Source: Trachelipus rathkii (taxonomy: Eukaryota; Arthropoda; Malacostraca; Isopoda; Trachelipodidae). Taken from it: a stretch of DNA of 35,185 bases. The notes under the pieces are model-generated. The model searched no databases. It was not told where the DNA came from and saw only the letters and a list, made by a program, of their open reading frames with translations. The stretch is taken from positions 1 through 35,185 of the forward strand of contig JABUQX010087009.1 in the NCBI GenBank assembly GCA_015478945.1. The letters are read 5' to 3'. The translations under genes were made by a program, and so were the position numbers. This document shows, in pieces, positions 10,643 to 20,869 of this stretch; the first letter of the stretch is position 1; each line of letters starts with the position of its first letter.

Positions 10643-10645
<3 letters not shown>
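10190..10645. other. Intergenic DNA, nothing recognised
   Basis: Mixed-composition sequence without a convincing coding frame on either strand. Confidence 0.5.
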
Positions 10646-10841
<196 letters not shown>

Positions 10842-10885
10842 TGTGTGTGCGGTGGATGTATGTATTAAAGAAAATAGCGTTCTAA

Positions 10886-11054
10886 AACTTGTATACCCGA
10901 TGCTCAAAAGTAGTTAATTTTAAAGTATACCGTACCACACACACCCATTCACGTCGTCTACAGGACAGGCCAGTAAATGTTTAGGTATTTGATGGTATGG
11001 CTTGTAAACTAATGTACCCAAACCTTAAAGGTAATTAATTTCTAAAAATGTACG
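10886..11054. repeat. Imperfect direct repeat, 121-bp spacing
   Basis: AAACTTGTATACCC then TAGTTAATTTTAAAG (10886-10933) recurs as AAACTAATGTACCC then GGTAATTAATTTCTAAA (11007-11054), diverged but collinear. Confidence 0.45.
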
Positions 11055-11126
11055 ATAATAGCTCTACTGCTACTATATATTTATGGAGTCAGATATATAT
11101 AAACTACCCTTCTGGTAGCATACCAA

Positions 11127-11303
11127 CTCCCTATGCACATATATATTGTGCAGGATGATGGTTCCCGCAAAATATATGTGAGCATAGAGAGTTGTAGTAG
11201 TACTTAAGTTTTCTTTTTGGCCAGTTGTAAACCTCCCTATATGCAAGCTTATCTTATGCAGGATCCTCTTCCTGTATAACATGTGCAGGCATATAGAGAT
11301 GTT
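11127..11303. repeat. Two tandem hairpin units (~104-bp period)
   Basis: Unit 1 has arms CTCCCTATGCACATATAT (11127-11144) and ATATATGTGAGCATAGAGAG (11172-11191), complementary with a small bulge, and a ~27-base loop. Unit 2 (about 11232-11303) has arms CTCCCTATATGC and GCATATAGAGAT and a longer loop with its own small hairpin CAGGA...TCCTG. Both loops contain GCAGGAT. Precursor-RNA-like or MITE-like structure; function unknown. Confidence 0.6.
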
Positions 11304-11439
11304 TAATCATAATTTGCCCTGTTTCTAATAGTATTGTTTTTCTTTTAGGAACAGGGGTCTGTGTTATATAGAATAAAATTTGAAGCTGCTTTCATTTCCC
11401 AAACTTTCAAGTTCGGCTTACACAGCACCCCAAAAGCCG

Positions 11440-11442
<3 letters not shown>

Positions 11443-11490
<48 letters not shown>

Positions 11491-11550
11491 CGTCGTATAT
11501 ATATATATGTATATACTCTCACTATATATATATATATATATATATATGCT
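11443..11550. repeat. (TA)n microsatellite
   Basis: TA tracts at about 11443-11488 and 11523-11548 with a short unique island between them. Confidence 0.95.
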
Positions 11551-11825
11551 CTTTCTTTTTGTATATGTAATAATATGTATAGGATATCAGGATCAAAAGA
11601 TTAAAGATGTTATATTTTTAATTTAATCCTGTGTGAACATGGAAACTAATAATATGTAATAATATGTATATAATAATAATATGTATGTATATGTATGTAT
11701 GTGTGAATTATAATGATAAAACAGTCTGAGGATGATCCGTTGGGTTTGGGTAAGGTGTTTTCTTATTCTACTGGATATCGCTTAAGCCTTCAGATGACCC
11801 TGGAATTTAGAATCAGGTCTCGGTC

Positions 11826-12521
11826 TCAGGAATAATCAAAGTCTGCTAATCTACGCGTATTCAAGATTAAACTTCGCGGAAAATTAATAGTCTGAAGCTC
11901 CTCTTTGATGTTAGACCAGCCCTTTACAGGTCCTTTCTTCCAGTCACGTGAGAGATCAGCTATCAAATCCACAATATTTGATCCTTTAACTATTTCATCA
12001 TCGATGATGATCTGGCCTAGTTCATTCATGATAGTGATCTTTTAAAATATTATATAGAGCTAGTCCTGCTTTGCGACCCTTATTCGGTAAACTCTCCTCC
12101 AGGATATTTTTTAAAAATATCTTCGTTTTTCACTTCAGGTTTAACATTTATTGGTAGATTGGAATCATCAGGATTCGAATTATCTAAGGGTACACGTAGA
12201 TGTAAGTCTTTTAGATCTATTAATTTTTGCACAGCTTCTTGATATAAGGCACGTTTTTCATGAATGTTAATGTCCGAATTTAATATCCTGTACTTCTTTC
12301 TCGTAATTGTTTATCTTCTCAACTTTAGGATCGTATAAACTTTGAGGGAGAGGTTGCTGGTATGACGCAATTTCGTTCTGAAGATGGGGGCTCCGGGGCG
12401 GTAACTGTTGATGAATTGATAGAGTGTGGTTCGGTGATGGGTCGGTGTTTTGCTCGGGGGCTGTATTATTATACTTCATTCTCTCATACTCGTTATAAGG
12501 CAGCACAACCACCTTCTTCAT
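11826..12521 (-). pseudogene. Polinton-like uncharacterised protein, frameshifted
   Basis: The frame starts at an ATG at 12521 with MKKVVVLPYNEYERM, followed by a Pro/Gln-rich linker to a stop at 12267. In another frame near 12110-12040 comes LPNKGRKAGLALYNILKDH. From about 12030 a third frame gives IIIDDEIVKGSNIVDLIADL and ends with NFPRSLILNTRRL before a stop at 11826. The order (basic start, KA-rich helix, a short strand pair, a final I-P/R-x-L patch) matches a widespread but uncharacterised protein of animal Polinton-like elements that I know by pattern only. Its start ATG overlaps the stop of the preceding ORF as ATGA (12518-12521), a compact virus-like arrangement. At least two frameshifts make it non-coding now. 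Confidence 0.55.
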
Positions 12522-12742
12522 TTCTCGGATATCCACTTGGATATCAAAGGAGCTATGACTGAGAAGAGTAAAGGCAGGAATACACCACCACCTTTCTGCA
12601 GTAACTTCTTTTTAGTTCTAAGATTTTTCACGTTGTGGGAAAGTTTTTTAATGATGTTTCTATGTCGACGCAGCTTCACCTTCTGGTCTGCAATGGGACA
12701 TTTCGCTTTTATAAGATTTAAACAGACTTCACATACACACAC
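12518..12742 (-). CDS. Small basic protein with hydrophobic C-terminus (Polinton-like)
   Basis: An open frame of up to 74 codons without an obvious ATG near its beginning (the first codon of the open frame is GTG). It has a Cys-rich start, a strongly basic middle (KLRRHRNIIKKL, then LRTKKKLLQKGG) and a hydrophobic end (VFLPLLFSVIAPLISKWI). A basic-then-GG-hydrophobic small protein in this position is common in animal Polinton-like clusters and resembles small core or membrane-active virion proteins; the role is inferred. It sits between the packaging ATPase and the uncharacterised ORF and overlaps the latter by 4 bases. The frame is unbroken, but the neighbours are decayed, so expression is doubtful. 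Confidence 0.45.
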   Translation of the reverse strand: MCVCEVCLNLIKAKCPIADQKVKLRRHRNIIKKLSHNVKNLRTKKKLLQKGGGVFLPLLFSVIAPLISKWISEK

Positions 12743-12839
12743 TGGATGAATTTCTCATCCTCTCTGATTAGAGTTTACGTTTTTCCGCTGTTTTCAGTTT
12801 TAAATTTTTTTTATTAAGAGAGTGCTTAACAGCTACTCA

Positions 12840-13478
12840 TTATTCAGGAATGTATACCGTTTCTATTTCGTGCGGGAGAATGTTGGTGCGGAGCAAAACT
12901 CTGTGTGTGTTTTTATAACCATGTGGCTGAGATGTAACTTCTTTATATACTTTCAGAAACTCTTTCCTCCTCATGGGGAACATCTGAGTACCTAACACGT
13001 TGATCTGACTCATATCTCTTCTTTGGCCGAACAGGATCAGATATTGAGTGTTTAAAGATACATCTCTCATGTATTTATTCTGATGAAAAATGTTCTGTGT
13101 AATGAAAAATACAGAGATATTTAAATGATGTGAATACACCGTAAACGTTTCAGCTATCTCCTCATTCAACTTATGCATTAAATCATCTAATACAATAATT
13201 TTATACCCTTGTATACTGTCTAGTGATTTGACATCGTATATTCCTTCATGGAACTGAATTACATCTTTAAATTCATTAAATTTTTTCTGGTAAACATTAT
13301 AACACCATATTATCTGCGATGGTGACTGTTCGAAAATCTTCGTCTCTCTCAATATATTTAACAACAGAAAGGTTTTCCCACAGCCTGTAGGCCCTGTTAC
13401 CATGCAAGTAGCCGGACTATGAAACATAAATTTACACACATCCATTCCTCTCAAATGCTCGATGGATAATGGAAACAA
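12840..13478 (-). CDS. Polinton-like FtsK/HerA-type DNA-packaging ATPase
   Basis: An open frame of 212 codons. GPTGCGKT near residue 31 is a Walker A loop, and KIIVLDDLM near residue 93 is a Walker B strand with paired acidic residues. SVFFITQN near residue 124 fits the sensor-like strand of these ATPases. In Polinton/adenovirus-like lineages this protein pumps DNA into capsids. The length is close to the ~200-250 residues usual for the family. The frame begins at TTG next to a stop codon, 1-2 codons from the (TA)n array; the first ATG is codon 12 (13443-13445), just before the conserved core, so the true N-terminus may be lost. It is the best-preserved member of the remnant. Confidence 0.8.
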   Translation of the reverse strand: MFPLSIEHLRGMDVCKFMFHSPATCMVTGPTGCGKTFLLLNILRETKIFEQSPSQIIWCYNVYQKKFNEFKDVIQFHEGIYDVKSLDSIQGYKIIVLDDLMHKLNEEIAETFTVYSHHLNISVFFITQNIFHQNKYMRDVSLNTQYLILFGQRRDMSQINVLGTQMFPMRRKEFLKVYKEVTSQPHGYKNTHRVLLRTNILPHEIETVYIPE

Positions 13479-13483
13479 AGGGG

Positions 13484-13593
<110 letters not shown>

Positions 13594-13804
13594 GTCTTGC
13601 TTCACGATGAACACAATCATGTGATGCATATAAGCGATCTTCATTATGAACACTGTAAAACTAGCATAAATTTTAACTTATATAAAATAATTAGGATTTA
13701 CAGTGGCTAAAGACGCTAAAACCTAAAGGCGGTTTGGGCTTGGCATTTGGGTTTATCCTTACCGGAAATGACTTGCCTTTATGAAAAAACAAAAAAAAAT
13801 AAAA

Positions 13805-13910
<106 letters not shown>

Positions 13911-13914
13911 TATA

Positions 13915-13975
<61 letters not shown>

Positions 13976-14029
13976 TTTTATCGCAAGCTCTCCTCAAAAA
14001 GACTACGATATATCTACCATACATATTCA

Positions 14030-14100
14030 ATGGTCCGTTAGCACAATGGAGTAAGACGCGAGGTCTTGAGTAAGCGGTCGCAGGATCGTATCTCAGTGCC
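14030..14100 (+). repeat. tRNA-like SINE head (unit 1)
   Basis: GGTCCGTTAGCACAATGGAGTAAG resembles a tRNA 5' half with an A box (TTAGCACAATGG). GGATCGTATCTC about 40 bases later sits where a B box (GGTTCGAATCC) would be. A second diverged copy is at 14926-14990. The stretch is probably the tRNA-derived promoter head of a SINE-like repeat and not a functional tRNA gene: the acceptor arms do not close and the B box is degenerate. Confidence 0.5.
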
Positions 14101-14138
14101 GACAGGCACCCTTTCGTATTCGAGATATGATAATTTTT

Positions 14139-14161
14139 GTATGACGTCGCGCGCTTACGTC
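14139..14161. promoter_or_regulatory. Near-palindrome with two CRE-like ACGTCA sites
   Basis: TGACGTCGCGCGCTTACGTCA places two TGACGT half-sites in inverted orientation around a CGCGCG core. It is conserved exactly in unit 2 at about 15016-15037 although the flanks have diverged. TGACGTCA is the CREB/ATF consensus; binding here is only a hypothesis. Confidence 0.4.
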
Positions 14162-14285
14162 ACTGAGTATTCTCGAGCGGGCGAGCTAGGCGCGCGGGCA
14201 TCGTGGGACGGATCAGCCAGCCAGCCAACCGACGGGCGCGGTCCCCCACAAGGGGAACCGGGAATGCGCGGGAACCCCGGAAACA

Positions 14286-14349
14286 TTAAGTACACTTTCC
14301 AGGTGTACTTAATACCTCAAGTAATTAATACACTTCCAAGTGTACTTAA
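14286..14349. other. Two consecutive TTAAGTACAC hairpins
   Basis: TTAAGTACAC (14286-14295), a 7-base loop and its exact complement GTGTACTTAA (14303-14312) are followed by a near copy, TTAATACAC (14325-14333), a 6-base loop and GTGTACTTAA (14340-14349). A degenerate trace survives in unit 2 near 15163. Confidence 0.7.
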
Positions 14350-14726
14350 CGGGTAAAACGGTCATGTGTACGGCTTGGTTGAAAGCAAACCGTATTTCGC
14401 CGCGCACTATGGGTCAGCAAGTAGGAGGCAAAGGGGGGGGGTAGAGTGTGCTACCCACATGTAAGTGATGGCGTCATATATAAAGTAGCTCATGTAAGTA
14501 AACCATGTGCGCGGCTTCGCCGCACGGGTCATGTGGTGAGGGTTGAAAAAAACAAACATGCGTGTGTATCACAATATGCTCACGCATATGTGCTCACGTA
14601 CGTACATGGAAATATCAAAAAAAAAATATATATAGGTTCCCGGGGCAACGACCCACAGAGGTAAAGCGTACGTAAATGTACAAAAGATAACCCCATAGGA
14701 GACTCGAAAAGACATCGTCTTTCAGA

Positions 14727-14728
<2 letters not shown>

Positions 14729-14790
<62 letters not shown>

Positions 14791-14804
14791 TATATATATA
14801 TATA

Positions 14805-14856
<52 letters not shown>

Positions 14857-15545
14857 TTTATTGTATTATTTTAAGACGCGAAAAAAATACTTCAAAATCA
14901 AATTCAATTTCGTAACTGGACCCAGTAGCACAGGGATTAAGTGAAAGGTCTTGACTAAAGCGTCGTGGATCATCTCGAGGCACCTTTCATTCGAAGAGAT
15001 ATGATAATTTTGTATGACGTCGCGCGCTTACGTCACTATGAGTATTCTCGAGCGGCGAGCAGCAGGCGTGGTATCAAACGCGGACGGTTCAATAGCCAAC
15101 CGACAGCAGCGCAGTTTATGGACACCGAGATGCGAACCCGGAAACGTGGAAGTACGCCAAGTACACTTCCAAGGGTATAATACAACGATGTGTGCGCGGC
15201 TTGGTTAGTAACTCCCACGTGGGAGGGGTGTGCTACCCGTAGTAAGTAGCTCATATAAAGTAGCTCATGTAAGATAAGTAAAGAAAGCAATGCTGCGCAG
15301 CTTCGCCGCTACATAAGGTGTAACTCATTAATGAAATGTCGCTTAAAAAAAGGGGTAGGGGAAAAAGAAAAACAAACATGCGTGGTATCACAATATGCTC
15401 AATGTGCCTCACGTACTATGAAAACAATAGAAATATAGGTTCCAAGGGGCAGCGACTCCAGAGATTAGAAACGGCGTGCAATGTACGCAAAGAATAACCC
15501 GCGTCGGGAGACGAAAAAAAGAAACATTCATCGTCTTTCCCCATT
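14729..15545. repeat. Tandem duplication, unit 2
   Basis: The second unit has the same order: (TA)n (14729-14805), (TTA)n (14806-14866), a tRNA-like stretch (14926-14990) and a GC-rich body ending ATCGTCTTTCC at about 15530-15541. It has several deletions relative to unit 1, mostly in the middle. The compound microsatellite at the same place in both units means either that it was part of the duplicated segment or that the element carries or targets it. Confidence 0.8.
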
Positions 15546-15797
15546 AATTGGAATCATCATTGCCTGCACTCAAGCTCTCTGTTAATTACACAAAATATTT
15601 TTTTTAAAACCACTTTAAAATAAATAAAGGAAAATCTTAGGAAAAAACTAAATGAGATAAAGTTTACGTTTCAGGACTTATATCCTTGGTCCCCTCATCA
15701 GAACTAATTTTTTTTTACAAATTAATTACTTTCCTCCTTTCCATTCTGTCCACTGTCCTTTCCATTTCTGTCCATGCACCAAACCACCTCCATTCCA

Positions 15798-15800
<3 letters not shown>
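15545..15800. other. Unassigned AT-rich spacer
   Basis: Unique AT-rich sequence between the tandem duplication and the next microsatellite. No gene seen. Confidence 0.5.
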
Positions 15801-15836
<36 letters not shown>

Positions 15837-15844
15837 TATATATA

Positions 15845-15924
<80 letters not shown>

Positions 15925-16010
15925 TCTTCTCTCTATATATATATATATAACATATATATATATCTCTCTCTCTGCCTAAAAAATATATATATATATAACC
16001 ATATATATCA

Positions 16011-16062
<52 letters not shown>

Positions 16063-16166
16063 CTCTCTCCTCTCTCTCTCATTTCACCTCTGTGTATGTT
16101 TTCTACAACCACCAAGACCCCTCAAAACCTAGGGCACCACTACCACTGGGGAGCCCCTCTAGAACC

Positions 16167-16227
<61 letters not shown>

Positions 16228-16381
16228 TTCGAAAAAATTCTGGATGAATCCACTAGACCTACCTTTTTTAATTATGCGTTTATTTGTCTATTTATTTTAT
16301 TTTTTTTTATTGTGTTGTGTTACAGTTTCAGTTAGACCCATGGACCCCACGTTACCAGCCAACTATCCCCCATCATGAGCA

Positions 16382-16463
<82 letters not shown>
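15800..16463. repeat. Cluster of (CT)n and (TA)n microsatellites
   Basis: (CT)n 15800-15828, (TA)n 15829-15922 with TTA breaks, mixed TA/CT to 15973, (CT)n about 16010-16080, (TA)n 16171-16226 and (TA)n 16384-16463. Between them are short unique islands (16085-16165 and 16230-16380) with no recognisable gene. Confidence 0.95.
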
Positions 16464-16467
<4 letters not shown>

Positions 16468-16479
16468 GAGGAATATAAA

Positions 16480-17420
16480 ACAATCAGTAAAAAGGATTTA
16501 CTTTAGTTATACTTTATGTTCTCTAGAAATTAAAAGTATTTAAAATCGGAAACTATTTCATTTAAAAAAATAATCTCAAAAAATATATTTCTGCTTTATT
16601 TTAAATATTTATTATTGAGCTAGTAATATATTGATGTAATAGTAAATAGCATTGGGTAAGTGCTGTATTTCTACTGTCAGAAAAAAAAGTTAAAGGCCGA
16701 GTCTTCTTTTATTTTAAAAATTATATCCGAATACGGTTCCATCATTTTACAATTACCCTGTTCTTTCGAGCTCCAAAACACTTTGTTTTTCATATTACAG
16801 ACTATACAATTGGTTGACTCCAACTGATCCAGCCGGCTCCATGGTTCATCTGTGGTGACTGTGTATGCGAATCCCATCCTTGCAAGTCTTAATCTGAGGG
16901 ATGAAAATTAACACTGAAGAAATCTTTTTCCTCTCTAGCATTCTGGCTATTTTCTGTAATGGTTCTCATTCCCAGGAAAATAAACTCATCAAACAGACAA
17001 ACATACATGCGACTAATATCCCTTACTTACTAAGCGTAGAAGCTAATAGAAAAGATGGTAGCAGGACTCCTACTTCCTGTCCTGGAGAACTTTCACGTTT
17101 TTGTAGCTGTCAAATCCCGGCGTCCGTAAGCATCAATCAACAGTCTACTATCCCCTACTAGAAAGATCCATTACATCATAAACGCATATTTTGAGAAGAA
17201 GGAAGTGGTTATGGGGCAATTCTGTGATCAGAAAGCCTATGATATCACCGAAACTCGGATCCTCAAGAGCTAGCTAGCTCTACTTTCTTGACTTACGTGG
17301 TAGCATTGCTTTTACTGAAATTACGTGGGCGAGCATTTGTTTTATTAAAGTTTGCTATTTAAGAGAAACTTTCATGTGTGCCGTTTCTCCGTTTTCTATA
17401 GACCATTCATTTTACAGTAG
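16480..17420. other. Unique sequence, no recognised gene
   Basis: Contains a 66-codon minus-strand frame (16677-16877) and an 86-codon plus-strand frame (16901-17161). Neither resembles a family I know, neither is preceded by convincing signals, and codon use is unremarkable. It may hold the 5' part of the decayed LINE that follows. Confidence 0.4.
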
Positions 17421-17429
17421 ATGAAAGTG

Positions 17430-18910
17430 TACCCTACTGTAGTTTTTTCAATATCCACCTCTTTTTCCATCGAATTTAACGATATTGTCGACTGCATAAC
17501 ACAAACTATTACGTCCTCACTGTATATCGATTACCACGCTTTGTATGTTGGAGCCAAACTAACCACAATGGAATGTCTACCAGCTTGATATAAATAGCAT
17601 CACCACGTGGAGCAATTCTCACACTCCGCTTTTATTGCAACAAAAAACTCTACTGTCTTATTCAGACAAAATGGGTGAAGTGTAAAGGTGATGGACAAAT
17701 CCACAACTCCATCCTTAACCTGTATGCGTCATATACCCAGAGAAGTGAAATCTTAGGTGTGGTTCCTTGGTCTTATCTCTGATAAACCGACTTACCTTTT
17801 CACCTCACATTAACCACTCGAAAATATCCACCATAGTTCTTTAGACCTCTTACGCCCCAAAACGTTTGAAAAATCGAAAATTCTATCCCTTTTTAATATT
17901 GATCTCATCCACTCAAAATCAGAATATGATTGCGCTGTATATGGTCAAATATCAGATAGTATTTTCATAGCTAGACTCAATTCTAAATGACGTCCTTCAT
18001 ATTGCCACAGGTGCCTTTCGATCATTCCCAATGTTAACCATGAGGTAGGAACACAAAATGCTTCTTCCTTCCAAAGAGAGTACCTTTATGGATGTTTCGC
18101 TTATATTTAACTCCATACATCTCAATTCTTGGCAATGACTGCACTTATAGAAGTATAAAACCCAACCTAATAGTTATTTGCTTATTATATCGTCCTCTAA
18201 ATATTGCCCACCAAGTCCCTTTATCTGTAGCTCCTCGACTTCCCTTCATTGTGGCAAGAGTTTTGCAGCCGAATTAAAGTCCCTTCCAGCCCCACTCTAT
18301 TGATTATGGAGAACTTCTTTCAAATCCTTAACATACGGATCAAAATCTGAAAGTGAGGTGGGTGGTGCAACAATTTTCCAAGACTACTTTCCCTCCCAGT
18401 TGGCTTTAATAACCCTGTGTAGTATCTAAATACTGACGACTCATTATTATATATTCAAACTTAAGCAGTGTTCTGCAGACCCTTTACACACACACACAAA
18501 AAAAAAAAAGTGCCCGTAGTGCAAAGGTTTCCGAGAATGCTCCAAGCCTTTTTGCTAGTACCAACTCGTTGACATCACCGACAATTAGGCGAAACTCGCC
18601 TCTTCTTGCCGCAGATTGTTCTAAGACCTTCTCATCGACATCTAATGTGATTCCTCCCAACATCTGATTACATTCAATTTCGCCAGGGCTTCAAGGTATG
18701 CTGTAAAGTGCGCTTGCTAGTCTAGCGATCGGAGGAGAAAAGCTACATGTGAAGTCCGAAATTTGGCATTCGTGCCAACGTTACTGTCATTTAGTAGTAG
18801 TAGTTCTTGCACTCCTCCTGTCACATCAACCTCACTCACGGACACCACATGTTCAAAGTTCCCTTACTCCCTTGTTGGTTCAGTAACCAATTTCCACAAT
18901 ATACATAATC
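17430..18910 (+). pseudogene. Jockey/CR1-like LINE: RT C-terminus and RNase H, heavily decayed
   Basis: Similarity appears in scattered frames but in the right order. FNDIVDCI near 17475 is followed by LYIDYHALYVGAK near 17520 (the FADD-box position, second Asp replaced by Tyr). Then come PHINHS-type and SKSEYDCAVYG near 17805-17935, ATGAFRSFP near 18003-18030, and an RNase H start TYGSKSESEVGGATIF near 18332-18378 (the usual first Asp is Tyr). CHINLTHGHHMF near 18815-18850 is the conserved GHTRLTHG-type segment near the C-terminus. This order is characteristic of arthropod Jockey/CR1/I-type elements with an RNase H domain. Dozens of stops and indels show great age. The endonuclease and 5' RT are not recognisable. 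Confidence 0.7.
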
Positions 18911-19157
18911 TCTTCGTTGAATATTAAACACTGGCTCCCCTCAGACACACTCTCTCTCTAGTTCTCTATTCAAAATCAGTCCAAAAACTACTACCCTATA
19001 TCCTTGCCGATTAGCCTACATTTTATAACTTCGTTTTTCATTTCTGTCACAACTTCCAATTGTGCACGTCTAACTTATGATGCTAACTTTTAGTTTAGTC
19101 TTAGAAACCAACCCTGTAGCGGTCATATAGTCCTGACAAGCCGATGCTCAGTGGATC

Positions 19158-19258
19158 GGATGGTTTTTGTACATTAACTCGAAAATATATATAATAGGCG
19201 AAATAAAAATTATCGGGTGGTTTTTGTACATTAACTCAAAAATATATATAATAGGTGG
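19158..19258. repeat. 57-bp direct repeat, two copies
   Basis: GGTTTTTGTACATTAACTC then AAAATATATATAATAGG occurs at about 19161-19197 and again at 19218-19255, nearly identical. It lies between the decayed LINE and the 3' end of the SLIMP-like gene. Confidence 0.8.
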
Positions 19259-19289
19259 AATGAATGATTAAACACACAATAAATGACTA

Positions 19290-19295
19290 TTTATT
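19290..19295 (-). promoter_or_regulatory. Poly(A) signal AATAAA of the SLIMP-like gene
   Basis: AATAAA on the minus strand, about 30 bases beyond the stop codon. It is the first canonical signal downstream of the reading frame and gives a very short 3' UTR. Confidence 0.6.
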
Positions 19296-19323
19296 GAAAC
19301 CTGTACATTATAAAATTTACAAT

Positions 19324-20741
19324 TTAATTAACAAAATATTTTTCCAAACATTTGGGTATGCTATATTCTCCATCATGCGATTGAGTGTTCTCCATGAGAC
19401 ATCCAATCCAGTTTTTAATATCCATAATTTCAACATAAATCATGCCAAGAAATGCAGCTCGTTTCTTCCCCAGATTTTGATAGATCTGCAGTCTTTTGCT
19501 TATAAAATCTTGGCACAAGGAAATTCGTCCAACTTCGATATATCTTTTGGAGAAAGGAGAATAGATGCATAACCCAACAGCAAGTGATTCATAAGGTTCC
19601 AATTTCGAAGCCCCATACTGAACCAACCTGAAATGTAAACCTAATTCAGTGTAGGTCTGGTTCATCAACATCGCTATTTCGTTTACAATAGCTTCCTCCG
19701 AACATTCTAATGGGTACACAACAAACGCACTAACTGAGGATGACTGTATGGCACTAAATAAAGAACTTTTATCAGTTTTATTCCTTTGTTTGTACTTGCG
19801 TCCAGTCGATACTAACCGTATTGGTAAAGGTTTTGGAAAATCTACTAAACCCTTACAGAATAAAGCGACGAATGAAGTTAAAGAAGAGCTGCCAAAGAGA
19901 AATTGGACTTGATTAAAAGCTATACATTCTGGATCATCAATTCTTAAATTATTATTGTTATTTTTAATGACAATCCCACAGCCTTCAGCAAGAACAGCTC
20001 TTGCAGTATCTACATTTGCGTAACTCCTAAAATCATGTTCTTGAAATCTGCTCATCATAAATTCACTAACAGCCAATTCTAATTCAGCTAATTTACCTTT
20101 AAAATAATAAGAAGAAGATTATTAATCTAACTATTTTTCCAATTTCTATGTGTGATTTAACAGGGAAATGTAAACTCTGGTTTAGAAAACAACGAAAAAA
20201 GGCATTCGTCATTTTCTGTTGTATTTTTATGCAAGCTATTTGGTATCTGGAGAAACGGAACAATAAATGTTCTTTCTAAAATCCTTAACTCCTCATTTGC
20301 TGCAGATAAAGCTTCATGGGCTTTAGCTATTTTCTCATCCAAATCTGAAACCGCTTTGTCATCAGTTTTCTCTTTATCATTCTCCATCATGGCCCTAGAT
20401 CTTTTTAAAGTTTCAATGTTTTCCTTAGTGCATTTAAGTAATTCATATACTTTCTTGTACATAATGCTCTGCTGAAGCAAAGAATCTAAAGAATCAAAGT
20501 CAAAATCAATTTTCCGTTTTTGAAGATCAGTTTTGAGTTTCGCCATATCACCAAAAGTAGAACCAACATCTAAGTGCGGGTCTAAATATGAGATAAATTT
20601 ACCTTTTGTCTCCAAGCCTGCGTAAAGTGCCGATGGCATATCAAAATACTCCACTTTCTTACAATAATACTTTAAACACAAACGATAAGAAAACTTAAGC
20701 TTATATCTACAAACAACTCTCTTAATTAGACTAAGCATCAT
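19324..20741 (-). CDS. Mitochondrial seryl-tRNA-synthetase-like protein (SLIMP-type), two exons
   Basis: Exon 1 is 20741-20162 and exon 2 is 20096-19324; joining them at a GT-AG intron gives 450 codons without a stop. The first ATG (20741) is followed by ~30 residues rich in Lys/Arg and lacking acids, fitting a mitochondrial targeting peptide. Next come PSALYAGLETKGKFISYLDP and a long charged coiled-coil-like segment (residues ~80-160) like the tRNA-binding arm of seryl-tRNA synthetases. The C-terminal half follows the class II SerRS fold: RYIEVGRISLCQDF and SKRLQIY, then CLMENTQSHDGEYSIPKCL. The catalytic motif 2 and motif 3 arginine patterns are not kept; the motif 3 position reads VEIMDIKNWIGCLMEN. 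That, plus length, points to SLIMP, a SerRS paralogue without aminoacylation activity that in flies acts with mitochondrial SerRS. A divergent true mitochondrial SerRS is the alternative. Confidence 0.8.
20097..20161 (-). other. 65-nt phase-1 intron of the SLIMP-like gene
   Basis: The donor GTTAAA directly follows ...TTTCCCT, and the acceptor is a pyrimidine-rich CTTCTTCTTATTATTTTAAAG. Splicing restores one open frame across the join (a Cys-Lys-Leu-Ala-Glu-Leu-Glu context) and removes three stops. The length is near the lower limit for arthropod introns. Without splicing the protein would end at codon 194. Confidence 0.75.
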
Positions 20742-20869
20742 TAAAAAGTAAAACAAATTAGAAAAAAAAGAAAAAAAAGGAAGTATAGGAAATTCACAAA
20801 AATATATTCACTACGATTGTGCAATGTGTAAAAGTGAACATATATTTAAGCTCATAAGATATATATGAC
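20742..20869 (-). other. 128-bp gap between two same-strand genes
   Basis: Lies between the stop of the upstream exon and the ATG of the SLIMP-like gene. It has T-rich runs (including a run of 8 T, then CTTTTTTTTC) but no AATAAA on the minus strand and no clear TATA or initiator element. Either a compact promoter or an intercistronic spacer. Confidence 0.5.

Noticed and set aside
14030..14100. A functional tRNA gene
   Set aside because: The A-box part is good but the B box is degenerate and the arms do not pair; it fits a SINE head better.
14066..14356. 96-codon frame in the GC-rich unit
   Set aside because: Not conserved in the second tandem unit, so probably non-coding.
16677..17161. Short genes on either strand at 16.7-17.2 kb
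   Set aside because: No recognisable domains, weak start contexts and no splice or poly(A) support.
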